DNA of 7,898 nucleotides from DASXRA01 sp046734315. GTDB taxonomy: Bacteria; Actinomycetota; Actinomycetes; Mycobacteriales; Jatrophihabitantaceae. The notes beneath the pieces were generated by a model. That model saw nothing but the letters and a program-made list of their open reading frames with translations, searched no databases and was not told the DNA's origin. The position numbers and the translations under genes were made by a program. Positions 1 through 6,281 of this stretch are shown here, piece by piece. The stretch is taken from contig JBKPQY010000240.1 of assembly GCA_046734315.1 (NCBI GenBank), positions 1 to 7,898 on the forward strand, in the 5' to 3' direction. Position 1 is the stretch's first letter. Every line of letters begins with the position of its first letter.

Positions 1-231
1 CAGGCCGACGACCGGCGCGGGGGGCGTCTTGCCGGCCAGCGACCCGTAGAACGGGGCGCCGAAGTTGTAGACGTTGCCGGCTGAGCTGGGAAGGTAGTAG
101 CCGCTGCGGGTGGGCGTGACGACGGTGCCGACCAGCGGGGCGGCCGGCTTCTTTCCCGAGGCCGCTAGGGAGCCGAGGAACGGCGCCCCGTAGTTGTACA
201 CGTTGCCCGCGGTGGTACCCACGTAGTACCC
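1..231 (-). repeat. Tandem 43-residue protein repeats (GYY...AGNVYN.GAPF.GSL) at the C-terminal side of the ASST-type protein
   Basis: Unit 1 covers residues 622-664 (bases 231-103). Unit 2 starts at residue 665 (base 102) and is cut by the window edge. Aligned over their first 22 residues, 16 are identical, sharing GYY, AGNVYN, GAPF and GSL. Each unit ends with a Pro/Ala stretch and a hydrophobic VVG or LVG. Spacing and pattern resemble the roughly 42-residue GYWLVASDGG..FGDA.FYGS repeats found in many secreted actinobacterial proteins, which are thought to form a beta-propeller-like or extended beta structure. The copy number cannot be known because the array runs off the edge. A role in cell-surface attachment or binding is only a guess. 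Confidence 0.85.
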
Positions 232-2094
232 GCCTGCCAAGGGGGTGTAGTCGGTCGGCACGGTCGGCGATGTGGCCAACACGGTGTTGGCGGCGTCCAG
301 CGCCTGCACCGCGACCAGCGGCTCGGTGGTGTCGACGGTGAGCGCGGTCTCGAACGTCGACTTGCCTACCGGCGAACCCACCGGCGCCATGGACGACGGG
401 GTGGAGCCGGCCAACACCTGCCAGGAGGCCACCTGAGTCGCGCCGTTCCAGCTCGCGTAGACGGTGACCGCGCTCCCGGCGCCCTTGCTGGAGGCGATCG
501 CGGGCGGGTAGTTCGGGGTGCCCGTCCACGGCGCGCGCATCGCCCGGTAGGTGGCCCCGGACAGGGTCACGTCGAAGATCGATTGGTTGGCTGCGTTGAA
601 CTCGGTGATCTCCTCCAGCTGCCCCCAGCTGACCAGGGCGTCCCCGTTGGGCAGGGTCTGGTTACTGCCGAGCAAGCCAGCCGACAGCTCGGGATCATGG
701 TGGAGGTCACGGGTGATGGTGGCGGTGTGGTTGCTCATATCGAGGGTCAGGGTCAGCCCGCGCGAGGGATGGTTGGGGCAGCTGGCCGGCCCCGCGCCTC
801 CGTCGTCGAAGACAGTCACCACGTTGGCCGCCGGTTGGCGCGCGTCGTGCTGGTAGCAGAACCACAGCTGCCCGGTCGGCAAGGTGAAGTTCGTGTGCTT
901 CCCGCCGAGCCGCCAAATGACCGCGCCGGTCAAGCGGTTGACCAGATACACCGCCGAGACGTCGCGGCCGGAGATCAGCAGGTTCCCGCCCGATGAGAGC
1001 GCGATCGAATTGCCGTGGAAGTAGTCGAAAGGATTCCCGTTGGACGGCGGCGCGTACTCGGACTCCGCGACCGGCACATGGTCGAGGGAGTGCCAGCTGA
1101 AAACGACATTGCCGGTGGCGACGTCGATCTCCTGCACCACGTAGTCGTAGACGACCTGGTTGGCCGTACCCCCGACGCCCGTCAGGTTCATCCGCACCGG
1201 TACGTAGCAGCCGATCAGTGCCGTGTCCTGCGGGGTCATGGTCAGCTCGTGCAGGTCCGCCTGGTAGCCGTCACCAGCCCTGATGTAGGACACCACCTGA
1301 TAGTGCTCGTCCATAAGCACATACTCGCCTGTGCCGAAGCCGAGGCCTGGCGCGCTGCTCTGAAAGAATTCGAGCATCGGCTTGCCGGCGTAGCTGACGG
1401 TCTTCAGGTCGTGCGTCTGCGCGGCGTTCACCGGGTCGTCCCAGATGAGGTCTCCGGCGTCGTCGTAGATCGCGGCATTACTGCCACGGCTGTCGTGCGG
1501 GAGGACGAACAGGTAGCCCGGGGCGGTGCCGCCGGCCGGCTGGTTGACGCAGGCGCCCGGCGGAGTCAGGCTCGGATCGCTGTGGTACGTCGGCACCGGC
1601 GGCGTGCAGGTTGCCGCGACCTGCGGTGCGGTCGTGGGGGCAGCGGCGTCGACCGTGCCGTCCGGCCCGGTGCCGCTCGCCGGCGACAGGACCTCAGGTG
1701 CGTCGGGGTCGACCCGCGCCACGGTGAATGAGAAGTCGTTGCCGTTCGCCCCGGCGATCGCCACCGCGGTGTCCACGCTGACCCGCTCCCCGGGCACGAA
1801 AGCGGCCCGCGGCTTCCAGATCGTCGCTCCCGCCGGATCGCCCACGACGGTGCCCGCATGCACCCCACTCCGGGAGCCGGTGACGCGCACCCTGCCCAGC
1901 GCGCCCGGCGAGATCCCGCGAAAGCTGATCGCGGTCTGCGACGAAGCGAACCCGTCGCCCGGCCCCGGCGACGTGGCCACCGCTGTAGCCGGAGCCGCCG
2001 CCGCTGCCAAGCGGACACCCACGGCAGCGAACGCGACCAACGCCGCGACCGCGGCAAGTGCAACAACTACCGTTCCACGCCGCGTAACCCGCAT
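1..2094 (-). CDS. Secreted arylsulfotransferase (ASST)-family beta-propeller protein with C-terminal repeats, partial at its 3' end
   Basis: The frame opens with ATG at 2094 and stays free of stops for 698 codons to the left edge, so the C terminus lies outside the window. Residues 1-38 form a Sec-type signal: basic MRVTRRG, a hydrophobic stretch, then an Ala-rich cleavage region. Residues about 55-130 look like an Ig-like beta domain. Residues about 190-500 carry the ASST-type (Arylsulfotran_2-like) pattern: DLHEL (280-284), EIDVATGNVVFSWHSLDHV (322-340), YFHGNS (358-363), a propeller blade ending TGAVIWRLGGK (389-399), QHDAR (415-419) and LPNGDALVSWG (481-491). Residues about 516-600 look like a further beta-sandwich (VYASWNGATQVASW), followed by two 43-residue repeats. 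The family is named for transfer of sulfate between phenolic compounds, with histidines acting in catalysis. Several candidate histidines are present (282, 335, 339, 360, 416), but many actinobacterial members have no tested activity, so the substrate is unknown. A strong Shine-Dalgarno supports the start. Family membership is confident; enzymatic function is inference. Confidence 0.88.
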   Translation of the reverse strand, partial: MRVTRRGTVVVALAAVAALVAFAAVGVRLAAAAAPATAVATSPGPGDGFASSQTAISFRGISPGALGRVRVTGSRSGVHAGTVVGDPAGATIWKPRAAFVPGERVSVDTAVAIAGANGNDFSFTVARVDPDAPEVLSPASGTGPDGTVDAAAPTTAPQVAATCTPPVPTYHSDPSLTPPGACVNQPAGGTAPGYLFVLPHDSRGSNAAIYDDAGDLIWDDPVNAAQTHDLKTVSYAGKPMLEFFQSSAPGLGFGTGEYVLMDEHYQVVSYIRAGDGYQADLHELTMTPQDTALIGCYVPVRMNLTGVGGTANQVVYDYVVQEIDVATGNVVFSWHSLDHVPVAESEYAPPSNGNPFDYFHGNSIALSSGGNLLISGRDVSAVYLVNRLTGAVIWRLGGKHTNFTLPTGQLWFCYQHDARQPAANVVTVFDDGGAGPASCPNHPSRGLTLTLDMSNHTATITRDLHHDPELSAGLLGSNQTLPNGDALVSWGQLEEITEFNAANQSIFDVTLSGATYRAMRAPWTGTPNYPPAIASSKGAGSAVTVYASWNGATQVASWQVLAGSTPSSMAPVGSPVGKSTFETALTVDTTEPLVAVQALDAANTVLATSPTVPTDYTPLAGGYYVGTTAGNVYNYGAPFLGSLAASGKKPAAPLVGTVVTPTRSGYYLPSSAGNVYNFGAPFYGSLAGKTPPAPVVGL

Positions 2095-2100
2095 AGCCGC

Positions 2101-2106
2101 CCTCCC
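2101..2106 (-). promoter_or_regulatory. Strong Shine-Dalgarno for the ASST-type gene
   Basis: On the minus strand GGGAGG is followed by a 6-base spacer and the ATG at 2094. It is the clearest ribosome binding site in the window; the starts of purS, purD and the RibD-like gene have no comparable site. It fixes the ASST-type start and suggests this gene is translated independently of purS. Confidence 0.75.
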
Positions 2107-2146
2107 AAAGCCGCACCGCGAGGCCGCGGATTTTGGCGCACAGGGC

Positions 2147-2160
2147 GTTCCGAACGGAAC
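2147..2160. promoter_or_regulatory. Perfect 14-bp dyad (GTTCCGAACGGAAC) upstream of the ASST-type gene
   Basis: The sequence is a perfect palindrome with 6-bp arms around a central AA, placed in the 89-bp gap between the purS stop and the ASST-type start, with its near edge 53 bp from that ATG. This position would suit an operator for a dimeric regulator. As RNA it could form only a short 5-bp stem with a 4-base loop and has no U-tract behind it, so it does not look like an ordinary intrinsic terminator. I could not assign -35/-10 boxes with confidence. The regulatory role is inference from symmetry and position. Confidence 0.4.
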
Positions 2161-2183
2161 AGTCTCATCGCGCAGTGATCGCT

Positions 2184-2420
2184 CTACGCGCTAACGCGAA
2201 TGGAGAAGTCCTCGATCACCGGGTTGGCGAGCAGGGTGTCGGCGAGCTTGGTGAGCGTCTCGTCATCGACACTGTCGTCGACGTCCAGTTCGAAGTGCTT
2301 GCCCTGCCGCACGGCGTTCACACCCTCGATGCCGAGCCGGCCGAGCGCACCGACGATGGCCTGCCCCTGCGGGTCGAGGATCTCGGGCTTGAGGACGACG
2401 TCCACCACGACGCGAGCCAC
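2184..2420 (-). CDS. purS: Phosphoribosylformylglycinamidine synthase subunit PurS
   Basis: This 78-residue protein matches PurS along its whole length: an opening beta strand ARVVVDVVLKPEILDP, then QGQAIVGALGRLG, VRQGKHFELDVDD and the closing LLANPVIEDFSI. PurS is the small non-catalytic subunit that bridges the glutaminase PurQ and the synthetase PurL, helping move ammonia for conversion of FGAR to FGAM in the cytoplasm. The start is GTG at 2420, which gives the normal family N terminus; the ATG at 2427 is out of frame. No good Shine-Dalgarno is visible. The gene begins 30 bp after the purB stop and probably shares its transcript. In many actinobacteria purQ and purL follow purS closely; here the next gene is instead the ASST-type protein after an 89-bp gap. 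Confidence 0.96.
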   Translation of the reverse strand: MARVVVDVVLKPEILDPQGQAIVGALGRLGIEGVNAVRQGKHFELDVDDSVDDETLTKLADTLLANPVIEDFSIRVSA

Positions 2421-2450
2421 GGCTCATAGCGTATCGGGCGTGATGATCAG

Positions 2451-3854
2451 CTAGAGAATGGGCTCGGGCTCGTAGCTCGCCGCCTCCGGGGTCATCACGG
2501 TGTCTACGGCATCGACGACGGCGGCCACCTGGGCACGCGCGGCGCCCGTGAACGACAGTGGCTCGGCGAGCACGCCGGAGAGGTCGACGCCGGTCAGCCG
2601 CGAGTCGGCGGCCAGCCGGGCGAGAAGGTCGTTGCCCTCTGCGCCCTTGTCCCGCATCTCCAGGGCAACGGCCACAGCGTGTTCGCGGATGACCTCGTGG
2701 GCGGTCTCGCGCCCGACACCGGCCCGTACCGCTGCGATCAGCACACGCGTCGTGGCCAGGAACGGCAGGTAGCGGTCGAGCTCGCGGGCGATCACTGCCG
2801 GGTAAGCGCCGAAGTCTTCCAGCACGGTAAGCGTCGTCTCGAGCAGACCGTCCAGCGCGAAGAAGGCGTCGGGCAGCGCCACCCGGCGCACCACCGAGCA
2901 CGACACATCGCCCTCGTTCCACTGGTCACCGGCTAGCTCGGCGGCCATGGACGCGAACCCCCGCAACAGCACCATGAAACCGTTGATGCGTTCAGCGGAG
3001 CGGGTGTTCATCTTGTGCGGCATCGCGGACGAGCCGACCTGCCCGGGGCGGAAGCCCTCGGTGACGAGCTCATGCCCGGCCATCAGCCGAATGGTCTTCG
3101 CCAGCGAGGACGGCGCGGCGGCGAGCTGCACCAGCGAGGAGAGCACGTCGAAGTCGAGCGAGCGCGGATACACCTGCCCGACGCTCGTGAGCACCCGGGA
3201 GAACCCGAGATGTAAAGCGACCCTGCGCTCCAGCTCGGCCAGCTGCTCGGCCGACCCGAGCAGCTCGAGCATGTCCTGAGCGGTGCCGACCGGCCCCTTG
3301 ATGCCGCGCAGGGGGTAACCCTCGATCAGCGTGTCGAGCCGGGCCAGCGCGGTGAGCAGCTCGTCCGCCACGGATGCGAACCGCTTGCCCAGCGTCGTCG
3401 CCTGCGCCGGGACGTTGTGGGTGCGACCGGCCATGACCAGCGAGTCGTACTCGGCGGCACGGCGGACCAGACGTCCCAGCACGGCAAGCACTTTCGTCCG
3501 GACGAGCTGCAGCGACGAGCGGACCTGCAACTGCTCGACGTTCTCCGTGAGGTCGCGGCTCGTCATGCCCTTGTGGATGTGCTCGTGGCCGGCCAGCGTC
3601 GCGAACTCCTCGATGCGCGCCTTGACGTCGTGCCGCGTCACGCGCTCGCGCGCCGCGATCGAGCCGAGGTCGACGTGGTCCACCACGCGCTCGTACGCCT
3701 CGACGACACCGTCGGGCACCTCGACGCCGAGGTCGCGCTGGGCGCGCAATACCGCGATCCATAGCCGACGTTCCAGGATGATCTTGCGCTCCGGCGACCA
3801 GAGGTCCGCCATGGCCGGCGAGGCATAGCGCGTCGCGAGGACGTCCGGGATCAC
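2451..3854 (-). CDS. purB: Adenylosuccinate lyase
   Basis: This 467-residue protein belongs to the fumarase/aspartase superfamily. It releases fumarate from SAICAR (giving AICAR) and from adenylosuccinate (giving AMP), so it serves both the main purine pathway and the AMP branch. Visible signatures are GHEHIHKGMTSRDLTEN (89-105), GRTHNVPAQATTLGKRF (143-159, with the active-site-region histidine 146), RGIKGPVGTAQDML (183-196) and the flexible catalytic loop GSSAMPHKMNTRSAERING (274-292), whose serine pair 275-276 includes the expected general acid/base. Length and the opening IPDVLATRYAS are typical of actinobacterial PurB. The start is GTG at 3854, sharing four bases (GTGA) with the stop of the preceding RibD-like gene, so translation is probably coupled. 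All motifs look intact. purC, often located near purB in actinobacteria, is not adjacent here. Confidence 0.97.
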   Translation of the reverse strand: MIPDVLATRYASPAMADLWSPERKIILERRLWIAVLRAQRDLGVEVPDGVVEAYERVVDHVDLGSIAARERVTRHDVKARIEEFATLAGHEHIHKGMTSRDLTENVEQLQVRSSLQLVRTKVLAVLGRLVRRAAEYDSLVMAGRTHNVPAQATTLGKRFASVADELLTALARLDTLIEGYPLRGIKGPVGTAQDMLELLGSAEQLAELERRVALHLGFSRVLTSVGQVYPRSLDFDVLSSLVQLAAAPSSLAKTIRLMAGHELVTEGFRPGQVGSSAMPHKMNTRSAERINGFMVLLRGFASMAAELAGDQWNEGDVSCSVVRRVALPDAFFALDGLLETTLTVLEDFGAYPAVIARELDRYLPFLATTRVLIAAVRAGVGRETAHEVIREHAVAVALEMRDKGAEGNDLLARLAADSRLTGVDLSGVLAEPLSFTGAARAQVAAVVDAVDTVMTPEAASYEPEPIL

Positions 3855-4408
3855 GTATCCACGTTATACGTGAGGTTGGCGAACTGACGGTCGCGCTCGA
3901 CGCCGACGAGCGTCATCCGGCCGACCATCCGCCGTGGCAGCAGCGGGGCACCGCCGCCCAGCGTCACGGGCGCGACGCCGACGATGATCTCGTCGAGCAG
4001 CCCCTGGTCGGCGAACTGCCCGGCGAGGTCGCCGCCGCCGACCAGCCAGACGTTGCGGGCACCGGCCGCGGCGCGCATCGCGGCGTGCACCGAGGCGACG
4101 TCACCCTGCACGAACCGGATGTCGGCTCCCGGCACCGCCGGCAGCGAGCGATGCGTGAACACCCAGCACGGCGTGCCGCCGTACCAGGACTGCCACTTGG
4201 CCGGCTCGTCGAGTAGGTGCTCGTGGTCGAGCACCCACCGGTATGTGGTGGCGCCCATCGCCATCGCCCCGACGCCGGCGAAGAACCTGTCGTAGTGACT
4301 CGACTCGCCGGTTCCCCGGTCGACCTGGAACAGCCAGTCCAACGAGTTGTTCTCGTCCGCGATATAGCCGTCAAGCGTCGTGGCCGTGTAGTACTGCGTC
4401 TTCCCCAT
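3851..4408 (-). CDS. RibD C-terminal / dihydrofolate-reductase-fold family protein
   Basis: This 185-residue protein has the pattern of stand-alone RibD_C/DHFR-like reductases: an opening strand followed by TTLDGYIADENNSLDWL (10-26), AMAMGATTYRW (48-58), and the nucleotide-binding region VWLVGGGDLAGQF (120-132), followed by LLDEIIVGVAPVTLGGGAPLLP (137-158). The family binds NAD(P)H in a Rossmann-like fold. Members of this short stand-alone type are mostly uncharacterised, so neither riboflavin nor folate synthesis should be assumed; it is not a canonical FolA. The protein is probably cytoplasmic, as no signal or membrane segment is seen. The ATG at 4408 lies 16 bp after the preceding stop with no clear Shine-Dalgarno, and the stop overlaps the purB start as GTGA. 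This coupling suggests co-expression with purine genes, though no metabolic link is evident from sequence. Confidence 0.87.
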   Translation of the reverse strand: MGKTQYYTATTLDGYIADENNSLDWLFQVDRGTGESSHYDRFFAGVGAMAMGATTYRWVLDHEHLLDEPAKWQSWYGGTPCWVFTHRSLPAVPGADIRFVQGDVASVHAAMRAAAGARNVWLVGGGDLAGQFADQGLLDEIIVGVAPVTLGGGAPLLPRRMVGRMTLVGVERDRQFANLTYNVDT

Positions 4409-4424
4409 GGGCGCACGCTACGTG

Positions 4425-5036
4425 TCAGCCGGGCAGCGGCGAGGTGGCGACCCAGCGCACGGCGGCCATGATCGGTGGGACGCCGTGCGGCGCGTACAGC
4501 GCTGCGGTAACCACCCACGACCCCCGCCGGGCGGTCACGAGCGCGCCGTGCCGCGGGCTGGGCGAGCGGTCGATCGTCGGGCCGAACGGCGGCCCGCTGA
4601 TCCGCTGCTGGGTCAGGACGATCGTCTCAGCGGACGGACCGGTGGCATCCAGCTCCTGGTAGTACACGGTGCCGGTGGCCGGCGCGTACCAGACGCTACT
4701 GGCCAGCGTCTGCGTCTCGGGGAACAGCTGGTTGTAGCTGGCCCACAGATCGATGCGTGCCTGCCCGAGGACCTCGCAGCTGACAGTGCGCGGGCAGTGC
4801 CCCCGGTCGGCGTACAGGTAGCCCGCGGCCGGCGCGGGAGGGGCCGCCACAACCGGCGTGATCGCCGAGCGTACGACGCTCGTGCCGTCACCGGCGAGGA
4901 CGGCGCCGACGATCGCTGCTACGAGGGCTAGGTAGCGGGCGTGCGCGAGCCACGCAGGGGCGCGGACGCGCTGGCCGCGCAGTTGCTCGTCGTCGGGCCC
5001 GCCACCGTCCGGCGCCACCTCGACGAACGTGACCAC
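4425..5036 (-). CDS. Single-pass membrane-anchored protein of unknown function
   Basis: I do not recognise a family in this 203-residue protein. Residues 1-33 are a polar, probably cytoplasmic segment. Residues about 35-49 (YLALVAAIVGAVLAG) form one hydrophobic helix, and residues 61-72 are a Pro/Ala-rich linker. The rest looks like a folded extracytoplasmic domain rich in aromatic and beta-type segments. Two cysteines at 81 and 87 (HCPRTVSCEV) could pair as a disulfide outside the membrane. The gene starts with GTG at 5036, 4 bp after the purD stop, and ends 16 bp before the RibD-like gene, so it is embedded in the operon. A GTG at residue 7 is an alternative start. Codon usage looks like that of its neighbours and the reading frame is long and open, so the gene is probably real. 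The topology is inferred; the function is unknown. Confidence 0.78.
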   Translation of the reverse strand: MVTFVEVAPDGGGPDDEQLRGQRVRAPAWLAHARYLALVAAIVGAVLAGDGTSVVRSAITPVVAAPPAPAAGYLYADRGHCPRTVSCEVLGQARIDLWASYNQLFPETQTLASSVWYAPATGTVYYQELDATGPSAETIVLTQQRISGPPFGPTIDRSPSPRHGALVTARRGSWVVTAALYAPHGVPPIMAAVRWVATSPLPG

Positions 5037-5040
5037 CTCA

Positions 5041-6270
5041 CTATCGTGCGTCCTGGACGGCCCGAAGCGCGATATCGCTGCGCAACTGACCGCCCGGCAG
5101 GTGCACGGTGGCGGCCAGCGCGTACGCGCGCTCGCGCGCCTCGGCGAGCGTGGCGCCCGCGGCCGTCGCCGCTACGACCCGCCCACCGGACGAGACGATG
5201 ACGCCGTCGGCGCGGCGCCTCGTACCGGCGTGGATCACGCCCTGCTGCTCGGAACCTGTGATCGGATCACCGGTACGCGGGGTGCCCGGATAGCCCGCGG
5301 CAGCGATCACCACGGTCACCGCGGCGCCGTCCCGCCACTGCGGCGCGGGCGGAGTGCCGCCACGCGTGGCCCAGCGCAGCAGGCCGCTCAGGGGTGACTC
5401 GAGCAGGGCCAGCACCGCCTGCGTCTCCGGGTCACCGAACCGCGCGTTGAACTCGACCACCTTGGGGCCTGTGCTCGTGAGTGCCAGCCCGGCGTACAGC
5501 AGGCCGGCGAACGGCGAGCCGCGGCGGCGCATCTCGTCCACGGCGGGCTGCGCGATCGTCTCGGCGACCCGCGCCATCGTGCCGTCAGGCAGCCACGGCA
5601 CCGGCGCATAGGCACCCATTCCACCGGTATTCGGTCCGATGTCGTCGTCACCGACGCGTTTGAAGTCCTGGGCGGGCAGCAGTGGGACGACGCGCGTCCC
5701 GTCGGTCACGCAGAACAGCGACAACTCGGGGCCGTCCAGGTACTCCTCGATGACGACCCGCCCGCACCGCGCCGCGTGCGCGAGCGCCTCGTCGCGCGAC
5801 GATGTCACGACGACGCCCTTGCCGGCCGCGAGCCCGTCGTCTTTCACGACGTACGGCGCCCCGAACTCGTCGAGGGCTTTGGTGACCTCCGCCGCAGTCG
5901 TGCATACCTGGGCCGCAGCCGTGGGGATGCCGGCCGCGGCCATGACGTCCTTCGCGAACGCCTTGCTGCCTTCGAGGCGGGCCGCCGCGGCGGACGGCCC
6001 GAAGCAGTCGATGCCAGCGGCGCGTACCGCGTCGGCGACACCGGCCACCAGCGGCGCCTCGGGACCGATCACGACCAGTTCGGCGCGCAGTTCCGTAGCG
6101 AGCGCGGCAACCGCCGCACCGTCGACGGGGTCGACGCCACGCTGCTCCGCGACGGCAGCGGTCCCCGCGTTGCCCGGCGCGCATACCAGCGACGTCACGG
6201 CCGGGTCGGCGGCGAGTGCCAAGCACAGTGCGTGCTCACGCCCACCCGAGCCGATGACGAGGACGCGCAC
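5041..6270 (-). CDS. purD: Phosphoribosylamine-glycine ligase (GAR synthetase)
   Basis: This 409-residue ATP-grasp enzyme joins phosphoribosylamine and glycine to make GAR, the second step of de novo purine synthesis. Domains in order are an N-terminal domain with VLVIGSGGREHAL (3-15) and GPEAPLVAG (69-77); the FGPSAAAARLEGSKAFAK segment (90-107); the ATP-grasp core with YVVKDDGLAAGKGVVV (140-155), IEEYLDGPELS (174-184) and QDFKR..DDDIGPNTGGMGAYAP (201-223); the metal-binding EFNARFGDPETQ (273-284); and a C-terminal domain with GVIHAGTRR...IVSSGGRV (344-365). The frame is open further upstream to 6453, but that extension overlaps the lipoprotein gene and is not family-like. GTG at 6270 gives the standard N terminus and lies 11 bp after the lipoprotein stop. 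The gene looks intact and functional. Confidence 0.97.
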   Translation of the reverse strand: MRVLVIGSGGREHALCLALAADPAVTSLVCAPGNAGTAAVAEQRGVDPVDGAAVAALATELRAELVVIGPEAPLVAGVADAVRAAGIDCFGPSAAAARLEGSKAFAKDVMAAAGIPTAAAQVCTTAAEVTKALDEFGAPYVVKDDGLAAGKGVVVTSSRDEALAHAARCGRVVIEEYLDGPELSLFCVTDGTRVVPLLPAQDFKRVGDDDIGPNTGGMGAYAPVPWLPDGTMARVAETIAQPAVDEMRRRGSPFAGLLYAGLALTSTGPKVVEFNARFGDPETQAVLALLESPLSGLLRWATRGGTPPAPQWRDGAAVTVVIAAAGYPGTPRTGDPITGSEQQGVIHAGTRRRADGVIVSSGGRVVAATAAGATLAEARERAYALAATVHLPGGQLRSDIALRAVQDAR

Positions 6271-6281
6271 GCTGCGGCAGC

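Noticed and set aside
2147..2186. Possible intrinsic terminator after purS
   Set aside because: The only clear symmetry gives a very short stem and is not followed by a run of U, so termination here is not supported by the sequence.
1015..2194. Two overlapping plus-strand frames of 238 and 222 codons
   Set aside because: Both are antisense to the ASST-type gene, which has conserved motifs, a signal peptide and a strong ribosome binding site. Their products have no domain pattern.
2263..2922. A 219-codon minus-strand frame spanning the purB-purS junction
   Set aside because: It overlaps purB and purS in another frame, both of which match their families throughout. Its Arg/Gly-rich product is a frame shadow.
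5646..5669. Phenylalanine instead of the histidine often seen in the QDHKR motif of PurD
   Set aside because: From memory, QDFKR is a normal variant in actinobacterial PurD proteins, and all other ATP-grasp motifs are intact, so it does not suggest loss of function.
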